From Phycisphaerae bacterium (lineage in GTDB: Bacteria > Planctomycetota > Phycisphaerae > JAJVII01), in the NCBI GenBank assembly GCA_022072085.1, contig JAJVII010000013.1:55772-119771 (forward strand): a stretch of 64,000 bases of DNA, written 5' to 3'. Every line of letters begins with the position of its first letter. Position 1 is the stretch's first letter. The position numbers and the translations under genes are program-made. Positions 1-9,204 of this stretch are shown here, in pieces. Below the pieces are notes generated by a model. It was not told the DNA's origin. It was given only the letters and a program-made list of their open reading frames with translations, and searched no databases.

Positions 1-575
1 AGTCCCTGGTTGGGGTGCAGCAGCGTGTTGCCGTCGAAGCGGCTGTAGCCGACGCCGCGCAGCAGAGTGGCATTGTAGAACAGTTTCGAGTCGCTGTGGT
101 TGGCCCAGTAGTTGTCGCTGAACCGGATGTGGGTAACGTCGGAAGCCTCCAGCGCGTGGCCACGCATCGCCTCGAAGCGGCAGCCGACGATGCGAAGATC
201 CATTGGCCGCGGCTTGCCGGGCTCGTCCGACGCGACGCGGATGGCGCTGCCGTGGGCGAAGGCCGCGTCGCAGACGAACCGCAGGTCGCGCAGCGTGCAG
301 CGCTCGGCAGGCGACAGGCCGGCGGACCTCGTGGACAGTCGGATCGTGCCGGGGCCTTCCAACGTGGTGTCGGCCGGCATCGCCACGCCCCCCGACAGCG
401 TGAGCGTGACGCCCGCGGGGATGCGGACGTGGCGATGGTCGGTCACCGCCGCCCGCAGGGCAGCCGTGCCGTCGCCGGGGGGAGCGACCACCTCGAACAC
501 GCCGCCCGACTGGCCCCGGGCGGCGCCGGCGGGCGCGAGAAGCAGGATCACAACGAGCCATCGACGTGCTGCCAT
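1..575 (-). CDS. Secreted beta-helix / right-handed parallel helix protein (partial, C-terminus beyond window)
   Basis: The reading frame starts at an ATG on the minus strand and stays open to the window edge, so only the first 191 or so residues are seen. A good ribosome binding site (GGGAGGT) lies 5 nt before the start. The N-terminus is a classic signal peptide (two Arg, then a hydrophobic run ending at an Ala-rich cleavage region near residue 20), so the protein is exported. The rest has the repeating short-strand pattern of polysaccharide-lyase or pectate-lyase-type beta helices: phrases such as VTLTLSGG, TTLEGPGTIRL, CTLRDLRFVC and LRIVGCRFEAM recur about every 20-25 residues. The enzymatic class cannot be decided without the C-terminal part. 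The fold assignment is inferred from the repeat pattern. Confidence 0.72.
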   Translation of the reverse strand, partial: MAARRWLVVILLLAPAGAARGQSGGVFEVVAPPGDGTAALRAAVTDHRHVRIPAGVTLTLSGGVAMPADTTLEGPGTIRLSTRSAGLSPAERCTLRDLRFVCDAAFAHGSAIRVASDEPGKPRPMDLRIVGCRFEAMRGHALEASDVTHIRFSDNYWANHSDSKLFYNATLLRGVGYSRFDGNTLLHPNQG

Positions 576-815
576 GGCGACCTCCCATTGAGCCTTGATG
601 ACGCCACGAACTTCTATGAGGGCAGGGCCTGAGTCAAGAGGAATCGTCCGGCGGCGTTCAGGTGCAGAGCATCTTGCGGTTCATTCTCCCGTGGCGGGTC
701 GCTGGGCGGCCGAACAGGGTATGCGCGGCCTGGGCGGGTACTCTCCGGGAGCAGGATCGCGCCTGGCGTTCTGCGTGTCCTGAAGGTCGCGGGGACGCCC
801 GCCGCCTCGGCACGC

Positions 816-2642
816 CTACCGCGGTTTGTCGCCGGCCGCCCCGTCCAGCAATGCGTCAGCCACCGCCAGCACGTCGCCGTCGCGGTGACGCGTGCACTCG
901 GCCAGCCGCCGCCGCACGCGGTCGGCCGCGTGGCGGCAGTAGGCCCGCCCGATCAGCAGGTCGCGGGCCAACCCGCGGCCGTGGCCGTCGCCATCTCCGT
1001 CGGATGCGGCCAGCATCGCGTCCAGCTTCGCGATGACGGCGGCCATGGCGTAGATTTCGACGGCCGACAGCGCCACCCGCTGGTGGATGAGTTGGAGATC
1101 GAGTATCCGCTCTCGGTGCGTCGCCAGCAGCCGCGTCACCGTGCGGGCCAGCCGCCGCGTCAGCCTGGCCAGCCGCACGCCCTCGGCTCGCAGCTGCGGG
1201 CGAAGCCCGTCCAGCGCGCCATCGGCGGCGTGGCCAATCAGCACGTCGCGGAACTCGTGCCCGGCGAAGGCGGTCAGTCGGCCGATGTTGGCAATCGGGC
1301 GCCGCATCGCCCCCAGCACGGCCTCGAACTGCTCGCCCACGCCCTTGAGCCCCATCAGCGCCACGAAGCTGGTCATCACCTCCGTCGTCCCCTCGACGAT
1401 GCGGTTGATCCGCGCGTCGCGCAGCATCCGCTCCAGGCCGCGGTCGCGCATGTAGCCCTCGCCTCCGTGCACCTGCACCGCGTCATCGATCACCCGCCAG
1501 CCGGCCTCCGAGCAGAACAGCTTGCTGATCGCCGTCTCCAGCATGATATCGCCGGCGTGGCCGTCAACCAGGCCGGCCGAAAGGTAGGTCAGCGCGTCCA
1601 TCGCAAATGTCAATTCCCCCATCCGCGCCAGCTTCTGCTTGATCAGGTGGAAGTCGCCGATGCGACGGCTGAACTGCCGCCGCGTCCGGGCGTGCTCGAC
1701 GCTGCGCGCCAGCGCCTCGCGTGCCCCGGCCAGGCAGCCGGCGCTCAGCGTGCAGCGGCCGTAGTTCAGCACCGTCAACGCCACCTTCAGCCCGCGCCCC
1801 ATCTCGCCCAGCACGCGGTCGGCCGGAACCTTCATCCCGTCAAACCGCAGCTCCGCCTGCCAGCTCCCGCGGATACCGCACTTGGAGCGGTTCTGTCGGA
1901 CGACGTGAAACCCCTCCAGGTCCGGCGTGACGATGAATGCGGAGACCTTGTCGTGCTGCCTGCCGTCGTCGTCGACGACCGCTGTGCGGGCCATCACCGT
2001 CATGAAGCCCGCGATGGCCGCGTTGGTCGCGTACTTCTTCTGGCCGTCGATGATCCAGTATTGCCCGTCTTCACTCAGTCGCGCCCTTGTCTGCACGTTG
2101 GCCGCATCCGAGCCGACCTCCGGCTCGCTGAGGCAGAAGGCGGCGAGCATGCGGCCGCTCGCCAGCTCGGGCAGCCAGCGGCGCTTCTGATCTTCAGTGC
2201 CGTTGAGCAGCAGCGCCTTGAGGCCGATCGACTGGTGTGCGCCGACCATGACGGCCGTGCCCGCGCAGTGCCGGGCGATCCGCTCCAGCACGCGGCAGTA
2301 GGCGGTGTGGCTGAATCCGCCACCGCCGTATTCCGTCGGCACGGTCATGCCCAGCACGCCCAGCTCGCCCAGGCCGCGGATCACCTCGTCGGGGATCCGC
2401 TCCTCGGCGTCGATGCGGTCGGCGTCGACCTGGTCGGCCAGGAACGCCTCGACTCGCGCGATCAGCTCGTCAGTTCGCGCCGCCTCGGCCGGATCCTGCC
2501 GCGGGTAGGGCATCAGCCGGTCCAGCCGCAGCCGCCCGAAGAACAGCGACCGCACGAAGCCCATCTCGGCTGCGCCATCGGACTCGATCAGGTCCTTGGC
2601 CTTTTCCATCTGCTGCCGGTCGCGCTCGCTCAGCTTGACCAT
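816..2642 (-). CDS. Acyl-CoA dehydrogenase (VLCAD/ACAD9-like, long form)
   Basis: This 608-aa FAD-dependent acyl-CoA dehydrogenase would catalyse the first, trans-2-enoyl-forming step of beta-oxidation. The N-terminal helical domain is followed by the FAD-binding strand region (CLSEPEVGSD, then a WIIDGQKKYATNA segment). The C-terminal helical domain carries QVHGGEGYMRD and RIVEGTTEV, whose Glu sits where VLCAD-type enzymes have the catalytic base. A further C-terminal extension of about 180 residues matches the long, dimeric VLCAD/ACAD9 architecture. The chosen ATG overlaps the 3' end of the upstream hydratase-dehydrogenase gene by 13 nt, consistent with translational coupling. It is the last gene of the five-gene minus-strand operon. 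Substrate length is inferred, not shown. Confidence 0.92.
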   Translation of the reverse strand: MVKLSERDRQQMEKAKDLIESDGAAEMGFVRSLFFGRLRLDRLMPYPRQDPAEAARTDELIARVEAFLADQVDADRIDAEERIPDEVIRGLGELGVLGMTVPTEYGGGGFSHTAYCRVLERIARHCAGTAVMVGAHQSIGLKALLLNGTEDQKRRWLPELASGRMLAAFCLSEPEVGSDAANVQTRARLSEDGQYWIIDGQKKYATNAAIAGFMTVMARTAVVDDDGRQHDKVSAFIVTPDLEGFHVVRQNRSKCGIRGSWQAELRFDGMKVPADRVLGEMGRGLKVALTVLNYGRCTLSAGCLAGAREALARSVEHARTRRQFSRRIGDFHLIKQKLARMGELTFAMDALTYLSAGLVDGHAGDIMLETAISKLFCSEAGWRVIDDAVQVHGGEGYMRDRGLERMLRDARINRIVEGTTEVMTSFVALMGLKGVGEQFEAVLGAMRRPIANIGRLTAFAGHEFRDVLIGHAADGALDGLRPQLRAEGVRLARLTRRLARTVTRLLATHRERILDLQLIHQRVALSAVEIYAMAAVIAKLDAMLAASDGDGDGHGRGLARDLLIGRAYCRHAADRVRRRLAECTRHRDGDVLAVADALLDGAAGDKPR

Positions 2643-4738
2643 GATGTCCTCGCTTTCTCGCTTGCGGGTCGGGTGTCGGGCGACGGGCGCCGGTCCGACT
2701 CGCCGGCAACCGGCAACCGGTCCTTTGCCGCGGCCCCTTCCTGCCACACGCCGATGTCGCGGGCGTAGCTCATCAGCCCGCCGCGGAACGGCGCCAGCCC
2801 CAGGCCCAGCACTGTCGCCAGATCGACCGCGTCGGCCGACTCGGCCACCCCCTCGGCCAGCAGCTGCGCGCCGGCCTCGATCATCGCCCCCATCAGCCGT
2901 CGCTGGATCGCCTCTTCGTCGCCGGAAAATGCGCCCTGCCCATTCTTCCAGACCAGCGGCGGCAGGGCGCGGTTCACGCGGCGGCGTCGGCCGTAGCGGT
3001 AGAAGCCGCGCCCGCTCTTGACGCCCAGCCAGCCGCGGGCGACCGCATGCTCGACGCCGGCTGGGGCGGTGGCGCCTTCGGCCAGCGACCCGCCGGCGCG
3101 GCCGAAGATGTCGGCCGCCACGTCCAGCCCGATCCGGTCCAGCAGTTCGAATGGCCCCATCGGCATGCCCCACCGCCGCATGGCCTCGTCCACGGTCGCT
3201 ATGTCCGCCCCCTGCCCGGCCATCAGGATCGCCTCGGCCAGGTAGGGGATCAGCACGCGGTTGACCACGAAGCCCGGCGCGTCGGCGACGACGACAGGTG
3301 TCTTGCCGACGGCCAGCGCCAGCGCGAACGCGGCCGCGACGGCCGGCTCACCGCTCTGCTTCGCCCGCACCACTTCCACCAGCGGCATGCGGTTCACCGG
3401 GTTGAAAAAGTGCAACCCCACCACGCGGCGCGCGTCGCCGGCCGCCTCGCCCAACGCCGCGATCGACAGCGAGCTGGTGTTGGACGCCATTACCGCCGAC
3501 GGCCCCGTCAGCGCGCCGAGCCGCTCGAACACGTCGCGCTTCACATCGAGGCGCTCGGCCACCGCCTCGATCGCGAACTGCACGCGGCGCAGGCCCGTCC
3601 AGTCCGTCGCCGGCGAGACGCGGCGCATCGCGGCCGTCGCCTCCGGTCCGCTCATGCGTCCGGCCCGCACGTCCTCGTCCAGCAGCCGCCGCACGCGCCG
3701 CAGGGCCGCTGACGCAGCCTGTTCGCTCACCTCGATCAGACGCACGGCTATGCCGGCTGCTGCCAGCGCGTGCGTGATGCCCGCGCCCATCGTTCCGCCG
3801 CCGACGACGGCCGCCTCGTGCACCTGCGGCGCCTCGGCGGCTCGCGGTGGGCCGCCGCGCCTGGCGGTCTGCCGCAGGAAAAACAGACGCATCAGGTTTC
3901 GACAGGCGTCGGTGTCGGCCAGCGCCAGCACGGCGTCGCGTTCCGCGGCCAGGCCGACCGCCACGCCGCCGGCCAGGCCCGCCCGCACGACCTCGACGAT
4001 CCGCGCCGCTGCGGGGTAATGTCCGTGCGTCTTGGCGAGCGTCCGCTTTAGCGCCCGCGCGAGGGCCCACGCCCGCAGCAGTGGCACAGCCGCGGCCAGC
4101 CTGTCCAGCCGCCCGGGACGGTGCCGGCGCGGCCGCAGCCGCACGTAACGCCGGGCAGCGGCGTGCAGCGCTTCGGGGCGCACCAGTTCGTCCACCACGC
4201 CGGCCGACCGCGCCTGGCGCGGCGTGAAGGTCCGGCCGGTCAGCAGGGCGGGCAACGCACGGGACAGGCCCACTGTCCGGGAAAGGCGCGTTGTCCCGCC
4301 CCAGGCCGGCAGGATTCCCAGCTTGCTTTCCGGCAGCCCGATGCGGATCGCCCCGGCGTCGGCCGACACCCGCCAGTCGCACGCCAGCCCCAACTCCAGT
4401 CCCCCGCCCAGGCAGTCGCCGTTGATGGCGGCCACGGTCGGCACGGCCAACGCCGCGACGCGCGACAGCACACGCTGGCCGGCGTCGATGAACCGCCGCA
4501 TGGCCTGGGCGTCCATTTCGCGCATCGCGAACAGGTCGGCGCCGGAGGCGAAGTTGCCGGACTTGGCCGACGTGAAGATGACGCCGGCCGCCGCCCCGTC
4601 GCCCTCGATACGATTCAGCGCCGCGTCCAGTTCATCGAGCGTCTGCGGCGTGAAGGTGTTTACCGACGCCCCGGCCCGGTCCAGCCGCACAGTCCAGACC
4701 CCGTCGTCGTCGCGAACAATGTCGAGCATGTCGGGCAT
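2630..4738 (-). CDS. fadJ: 3-hydroxyacyl-CoA dehydrogenase / enoyl-CoA hydratase bifunctional protein (FadB/FadJ-like)
   Basis: A 702-aa two-domain enzyme for steps two and three of beta-oxidation. The N-terminal crotonase domain has the oxyanion-hole segment (SGADLFAM), GDCLGGGLELGLACDWR, and PESKLGILPAWGG with the hydratase glutamates. The C-terminal half begins with the NAD-binding glycine motif GGGTMGAGI near residue 330 and carries GLHFFNPVNRMPLVEVV with the catalytic His, followed by the 3HCDH C-terminal domains (DAPGFVVNRVL, GPFELLDRIGLD). The start is the ATG preceded by GAGGAG inside the end of the thiolase gene, leaving a 2-nt gap. The Pro- and Arg-rich last 30 residues look unlike the family, so the ancestral stop may have been lost. 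FadJ rather than FadB is a tentative symbol. Confidence 0.9.
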   Translation of the reverse strand: MPDMLDIVRDDDGVWTVRLDRAGASVNTFTPQTLDELDAALNRIEGDGAAAGVIFTSAKSGNFASGADLFAMREMDAQAMRRFIDAGQRVLSRVAALAVPTVAAINGDCLGGGLELGLACDWRVSADAGAIRIGLPESKLGILPAWGGTTRLSRTVGLSRALPALLTGRTFTPRQARSAGVVDELVRPEALHAAARRYVRLRPRRHRPGRLDRLAAAVPLLRAWALARALKRTLAKTHGHYPAAARIVEVVRAGLAGGVAVGLAAERDAVLALADTDACRNLMRLFFLRQTARRGGPPRAAEAPQVHEAAVVGGGTMGAGITHALAAAGIAVRLIEVSEQAASAALRRVRRLLDEDVRAGRMSGPEATAAMRRVSPATDWTGLRRVQFAIEAVAERLDVKRDVFERLGALTGPSAVMASNTSSLSIAALGEAAGDARRVVGLHFFNPVNRMPLVEVVRAKQSGEPAVAAAFALALAVGKTPVVVADAPGFVVNRVLIPYLAEAILMAGQGADIATVDEAMRRWGMPMGPFELLDRIGLDVAADIFGRAGGSLAEGATAPAGVEHAVARGWLGVKSGRGFYRYGRRRRVNRALPPLVWKNGQGAFSGDEEAIQRRLMGAMIEAGAQLLAEGVAESADAVDLATVLGLGLAPFRGGLMSYARDIGVWQEGAAAKDRLPVAGESDRRPSPDTRPASEKARTSWSS

Positions 4739-4740
4739 GG

Positions 4741-6045
4741 TCAACTCCTCTCCAGCAGAATCGCCGCCCCCTGACCGCCGCCGACGCACAGGGCCGCCAC
4801 GCCCCGCCGCACATCGCGGCGGCGCATTTCATGCAGCAGGTCCAGCACCAGCCGCGCCCCGGTCGCGCCGACCGGATGGCCCAGGGCGATGGCCCCGCCG
4901 TTGACGTTCAGCCGTTCGCCCTCCAACTCGCCCAGGGCGGCGTGCCGGCCGAGGTGGCGGCGGGCGAAGTCGTCGTCGGCCATCGCCCGCAGGCAGGCGA
5001 GCACCTGGGCCGCGAACGCCTCGTTGATCTCCCACAGGTCGACGTCGGCCAGTGTCAGCCGCGTCTCGGCCAGCAGCCGGTCGATCGCGTAGACCGGGCC
5101 AAGCCCCATGCGGGCCGGGTCCAGTGCCGCCACCGCGTAGGCCCGTACGTAGCCCAGCACGTCCAGCCCCTCGGCCCGGGCCAACTCGCCGTCTGCCGTC
5201 AGCAGCGCCACCGCCCCGTCGGTCACCTGACAACTGTTGCCCACGGTGACGCTGCCGTCGCGGCGGTCGAAGATGGTCGGGAGCTTGGCCAGCGCCTCCG
5301 CCGACTGTCCCGGCCGAGGGCCCACGTCGGCCGACACCGGCGTGAACGCCTCGCCGGCGTAGACGGTGACCATGTGGCCGGCGAACCGCCCGGCCTCGAC
5401 GGCGGCTGTCGCACGCCGGTGCGACCGCAGCGCAAAGGCGTCCTGCTCATCGCGCGAGATGTCGAACTCGTGGGCAAGCACCTCGGCTGTGCGGCCCATG
5501 ATCATGTCCACGCTGGGGTCGGTCAGGCCCAGCGTCAGGCCGACGACGGGGCGGAAGTGTCGCGGGCGGAAAGCGGCTAGCGCCCTGAGCCGCTGCCAAG
5601 CGGACTTGGCGCGGGCCAGGCGGGCCATCGGGCCAAGCATATCGCGTGGGAACAGCAGCGGGATGTTGCTCATCGACTCGGCCCCGCCGACGAGCATCAG
5701 CCGGGCGTTGCCGGCGGCGATGCGGGCTGCTGCGTCGGCGATCGACTCCATGCCGGAGGCGCAGTTTCGCTGGACGGTGCGTGCGGGGATGTGCTCGGGC
5801 ACGCCGGCCGCGATGGCCGCCACGCGGGCGGGGTTCGCCGCCTCGGGCGGCATAACCACGTTGCCCAGGACGACCTCGTCCAGCCGTCCGCCGCCAATGC
5901 CGCTGCGGTAGAGCGTCTCCTGCATCGCCATGCGGGCCAGTTCGACCATCGGCACCTCCGCCAGCGCCGTGCCCATCCGCGCGAAAGGCGTTCGCACGCC
6001 CCCGACGATCGCGACGCGCCTGTTGTCCGTCGTGAATGCGACCAT
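4741..6045 (-). CDS. fadI: Acetyl-CoA acyltransferase (3-ketoacyl-CoA thiolase, FadI/FadA-like)
   Basis: A 434-aa thiolase that cleaves 3-ketoacyl-CoA to acetyl-CoA and a shortened acyl-CoA. The nucleophilic Cys lies in RNCASGMES (about residue 96). The His of NEAFAAQ and the second His/Cys pair in [16 protein letters not shown] and CVGGGQGAA are all present, so the active site looks complete. The length of 434 residues fits the FadI branch better than FadA (about 390). A strong AGGAGG precedes the ATG. It sits directly upstream of the hydratase-dehydrogenase gene, the usual order for a trifunctional alpha/beta complex, so the two products probably assemble. Confidence 0.93.
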   Translation of the reverse strand: MVAFTTDNRRVAIVGGVRTPFARMGTALAEVPMVELARMAMQETLYRSGIGGGRLDEVVLGNVVMPPEAANPARVAAIAAGVPEHIPARTVQRNCASGMESIADAAARIAAGNARLMLVGGAESMSNIPLLFPRDMLGPMARLARAKSAWQRLRALAAFRPRHFRPVVGLTLGLTDPSVDMIMGRTAEVLAHEFDISRDEQDAFALRSHRRATAAVEAGRFAGHMVTVYAGEAFTPVSADVGPRPGQSAEALAKLPTIFDRRDGSVTVGNSCQVTDGAVALLTADGELARAEGLDVLGYVRAYAVAALDPARMGLGPVYAIDRLLAETRLTLADVDLWEINEAFAAQVLACLRAMADDDFARRHLGRHAALGELEGERLNVNGGAIALGHPVGATGARLVLDLLHEMRRRDVRRGVAALCVGGGQGAAILLERS

Positions 6046-6114
6046 CAGCAGACCTCCTGAGAACGCAGAGCCGCTGAACGGCAGAGGGCCGACAGAAGGC
6101 CCTTCCTCTTCTTC

Positions 6115-7950
6115 CTACTCGTCCCCCTCCTCCGTCCCGCTCTGCGGTCTCTGTCCCTCCGCGTTCATCTTCTCTTCCTTCACCGCCTCATGACTCATGT
6201 CGCGCAGCTCGTACTTCAGCAGCTTGCCCAGGGCCGAGCGCGGGAGACGCTGGACGAATTCAAAGCGGCGGGGCACCTCGTGCGGGCCCAGGTGCTCGCG
6301 GCAGAGCGCCCGCAACTCCGACGCCAGCTTCGCCTCGTCGGGCGGCTCGCTCCGCGGCACGATCATCGCGACGACACACTCGGTTTCGACCGGGTCGGGC
6401 CAGCCGACGACGGCTACGTCAGCCACCTGCGGGTGCATGGCCAGTATCCGTTCGACGTGTCCGGGCCAGACCTTCAGGCCGGCGGCGTTGATCATGTCCT
6501 TGCGGCGGTCCAGCACGTGGAAGAAGCCGTCCTCGTCGACGCGGACGACGTCGCCGGTGTGCAACCAGCGGCGGCCTTGCTCGTCGGTGGTGATGGCCGC
6601 CGCGGTGGCGTCCGGGTCGGCGAAGTAGCCGCGCATGATCTGCGGGCCGGCGACGAGCAGTTCGCCGGGCTGGCCGGCCGGCAGGTCGCGTGACGGGTCG
6701 TCCAGGTCCACCACGCGGGCCTGGGTGTCGGGCAGGGGACGACCGATGGAACCCTCGCGCGGCCCGTCGGGCGGGTTGGTGTGCGTGACGGGCGAGGCCT
6801 CGGTCAGGCCATAGCCTTGGACGATGGCGGCCCCGGTCAGCGCGGCGAAACGCTTGGAGGTGGCCGGGCCCAGCGGGGCGGCGCCGCTGGTGACCAGCGC
6901 GCCGGCCAGCACGTTGACGGCGGCGCCCGTGCCCTCGGGGTCGGCCTCGATGCGGTCGCACAGCGCCTCGAAGATGGCCGGCACCAGCGAGACCATGGTG
7001 GGGCAGTGTCGGCCGACGGCGTCAAGGAACTCGTCCATGCGGAACCGAGTCAGCGGGATGAGCATGCCGCCGCCGAGGACGGCCGATATCAGCGCCGCCG
7101 TCAAGCCGTAGACGTGGAACATAGGCAGCACGGCCAGTATGCGCTCCTGGCCCGGGCGGATGCGTGCCCACAACGCGAGCTGAAGAGCGTTGGCCAACAG
7201 GTTGCGGTGGGTCAACTCGGCCACCTTGAGTGAGCCGGTGGTGCCGCCGGTTGGCTGGAGGACGGCCACGTCGCCGGGCGACGGGGGGAGCATCGGAGGG
7301 CGGGAGGGGGCGCGCTCCATCAGCTCCTCCAGCGTCGCCTGGCATGAGGCCCGGGCAAGGCTCTGACGGCCCTGCCAGAGCTTGAAGCGATAGCCCAGCC
7401 GCTGGAACACCTGCTGGTAGTTCCGCAGCGAGACCCACAGCCAGCAGACCTCGGCCTGGTCGCCTGCGGCGGCCCGCTCGAGTTGCGGGGCCTGGAGATC
7501 CAGGGCGATGACCAGACGCGGCTGGGCCTTCGCCAGCAGCTCGCGCAGCTCGTCGACGCCCTTGAGTGGACCGGCGTTGACGACCACCGCGCCCAGCGTC
7601 TGGACGGCGAAGAAGGCGAAGACGAACTCGGGGCAGTTGGGTAGCGTTATCAGCACGCGGTCGCCGCGGCGGACGCCCATGACCGCCAGCCCGCCGGCCA
7701 GACGGTCGACCTGGGCGCGGACCTGCGACCAACTCCAGCGGTGGTCGTTGTAGACCATGGCCGGGGCGTCGGCGAAGCGATCGGCCGTCTGGTCCAGCAG
7801 TGCCCCCAGCGTGGTGGCCGGGTAGTTCAGCGTCGTGCGGCGGACGGGCGGGGGCGGGGCCGGCGGTGAATCGGTCGGCCGATCCGTGCCGCCGGGATGC
7901 GGGCGGCGGCGGAACAATTCCAGGATGTCATGTAGCGAAAGTCGCATCAT
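6115..7950 (-). CDS. AMP-dependent acyl-CoA synthetase (long-chain fatty acid:CoA ligase)
   Basis: A 611-aa member of the ANL adenylate-forming superfamily that would activate a fatty acid to acyl-CoA before beta-oxidation. The AMP-binding P-loop is LQPTGGTTGSLKVAELTHRN, followed by the A5 motif GYGLTEASPVTH. The A7/A8 region is LHTGDVVRVDEDGFF and LDRRKDMINAAGLKVWP. The A10 catalytic lysine is in SALGKLLKYELR near the C-terminus. Two tandem ATG codons (7950 and 7947) follow GAGGAGG; the first is used here. A proline-rich linker of about 25 residues precedes the domain. The gene lies 31 nt downstream of the hydrolase gene and about 70 nt upstream of thiolase, within the same operon. Chain-length preference is not readable. 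Confidence 0.92.
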   Translation of the reverse strand: MMRLSLHDILELFRRRPHPGGTDRPTDSPPAPPPPVRRTTLNYPATTLGALLDQTADRFADAPAMVYNDHRWSWSQVRAQVDRLAGGLAVMGVRRGDRVLITLPNCPEFVFAFFAVQTLGAVVVNAGPLKGVDELRELLAKAQPRLVIALDLQAPQLERAAAGDQAEVCWLWVSLRNYQQVFQRLGYRFKLWQGRQSLARASCQATLEELMERAPSRPPMLPPSPGDVAVLQPTGGTTGSLKVAELTHRNLLANALQLALWARIRPGQERILAVLPMFHVYGLTAALISAVLGGGMLIPLTRFRMDEFLDAVGRHCPTMVSLVPAIFEALCDRIEADPEGTGAAVNVLAGALVTSGAAPLGPATSKRFAALTGAAIVQGYGLTEASPVTHTNPPDGPREGSIGRPLPDTQARVVDLDDPSRDLPAGQPGELLVAGPQIMRGYFADPDATAAAITTDEQGRRWLHTGDVVRVDEDGFFHVLDRRKDMINAAGLKVWPGHVERILAMHPQVADVAVVGWPDPVETECVVAMIVPRSEPPDEAKLASELRALCREHLGPHEVPRRFEFVQRLPRSALGKLLKYELRDMSHEAVKEEKMNAEGQRPQSGTEEGDE

Positions 7951-7981
7951 GCTGTGCTTCCCTCCTCTCTCGCGCCGCCGG

Positions 7982-8851
7982 TCAGTTGGCGGCGGTGACG
8001 GCCGACAGCGGCCCGTCGCGGCGACGGGGCGCCGAGGCGGGCGGATCGGGCTCGATGACGCGGCCGTCGGCCAGGAACCCGCCGACGGCGCGGGCCACAT
8101 AGTCGGGGCACTCGCTGACCGGGTTGTGACCTGCCTGCGGAATCTCGACGAATCGGGCGCCACGGATGGAGTTGGCCAACTGACGGCCGTAACAGGCCGG
8201 TATCAGCACGTCGTACCGGCCGGACATCACCAGCGTCGGCGCGGCGATCGGCTGGCACTCGTCGACCGGGGCGCTGGCCAGCAGCGCCCGCAACTGTCGG
8301 CCGAGTGCCCGGCGGGGGGTCGGGTCGACCAGTTCCTCGGCCGCCAGCCGCTGCAGCCGCGATGGATCGCGGTCCAGCGTGAGCGGCCCGCAGCCGAGCA
8401 GCTCGAACGTGCGGGTGTAGATGTCGCGCGGGAAGTGCCGCAGCATCTGGCCGAGGAGCCAGCCGATCTCGCTGAGGTACGGCGTGAATCGCGAAGCCGC
8501 CGAAATGAGCACCAGCCGCTCGACGCGGCTCGGGTGGTCGGCCGCCAGACGGTGGGCGATGATCCCGCCCAGGCTCATGCCGACGACGTGAATCCGCCGC
8601 GCCCCCAGATGGTCGAGCAGTTCGACCAGGTCGGCCGTGTAATCGCGCAGCGTGTGCACGGGCCGACGGGCGAGGGAGCGGCCCATGTCGCGGTTGTCGG
8701 GCGTCAGCAGCGTGAAGCGTTCGGCCAGCGAAGGGACGACGGGCTGCCAGACGCGAGCGGTGGCGCCCAGACCGGGGATGAGCAGGACGCCGGGGCCGTC
8801 GCCCGTGAGCTCGTAGAAGCAGCGGCAGTCTGTCAACTCGGCCCAGGACAT
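7982..8851 (-). CDS. Alpha/beta hydrolase
   Basis: A 289-aa alpha/beta-hydrolase-fold protein. The nucleophile elbow is GMSLGG, the acid is in SGRYDVLIP and the His is in AGHNP, so a Ser-Asp-His triad is complete. The oxyanion-hole strand LLIPGLGATARVWQPVV is typical. The ATG is preceded by AAGGAGG. It is the first gene of the fatty-acid operon, so it may hydrolyse an ester, thioester or lipid to supply the fatty acid. That role rests only on position. Longer in-frame starts exist upstream, but the extension would be Arg-rich and uncharacteristic. Confidence 0.88.
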   Translation of the reverse strand: MSWAELTDCRCFYELTGDGPGVLLIPGLGATARVWQPVVPSLAERFTLLTPDNRDMGRSLARRPVHTLRDYTADLVELLDHLGARRIHVVGMSLGGIIAHRLAADHPSRVERLVLISAASRFTPYLSEIGWLLGQMLRHFPRDIYTRTFELLGCGPLTLDRDPSRLQRLAAEELVDPTPRRALGRQLRALLASAPVDECQPIAAPTLVMSGRYDVLIPACYGRQLANSIRGARFVEIPQAGHNPVSECPDYVARAVGGFLADGRVIEPDPPASAPRRRDGPLSAVTAAN

Positions 8852-9204
8852 TGCGCCCTCCTTCGGGGGCCGATCGCGAGGGAGGCCGTGGCGGCGTGCT
8901 TTCGGGGCCCGGCCCCGGCGGCGGGCTGCGGGCCGGTCGACCCGCCGTGTCTCCCTCTCCACACTCTATTGTAGGAGGGTTGACGCTGGAAAGTGGAAGG
9001 CGGCCGGCCCGTTCGGGAAGCCCGGCAGGGACTTCGCCACATTGCTGCTTGGCGGGCCGATCCTGCTGACCAAGGAGAAACTGGGGATGCGAGGCCGGCT
9101 CGATGCGGCATGCCTGAATACAGCGTAACCGCCCATGCAGGGCAGGGTTCACGTCCGTACGGGCGGGCATTGACGGTTCGTTGATTGCCATGGAGAATCA
9201 CTAC
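8852..9204. other. Divergent intergenic region between the fatty-acid operon and the secreted enzymes
   Basis: About 350 bp without a convincing gene. It must contain the promoters for the minus-strand beta-oxidation operon and the plus-strand secreted enzyme pair. I see no clear -35/-10 pair and no strong palindrome that would identify a FadR-type operator. Confidence 0.5.

Noticed and set aside
15..632. Plus-strand frame at the left edge
   Set aside because: Opposite a minus-strand gene with a signal peptide, ribosome binding site and beta-helix repeats.
885..2768. 627-codon plus-strand reading frame opposite the acyl-CoA dehydrogenase
   Set aside because: It is the antisense of a gene with clear catalytic motifs; long antisense frames are expected in GC-rich DNA and its product has no domain pattern.
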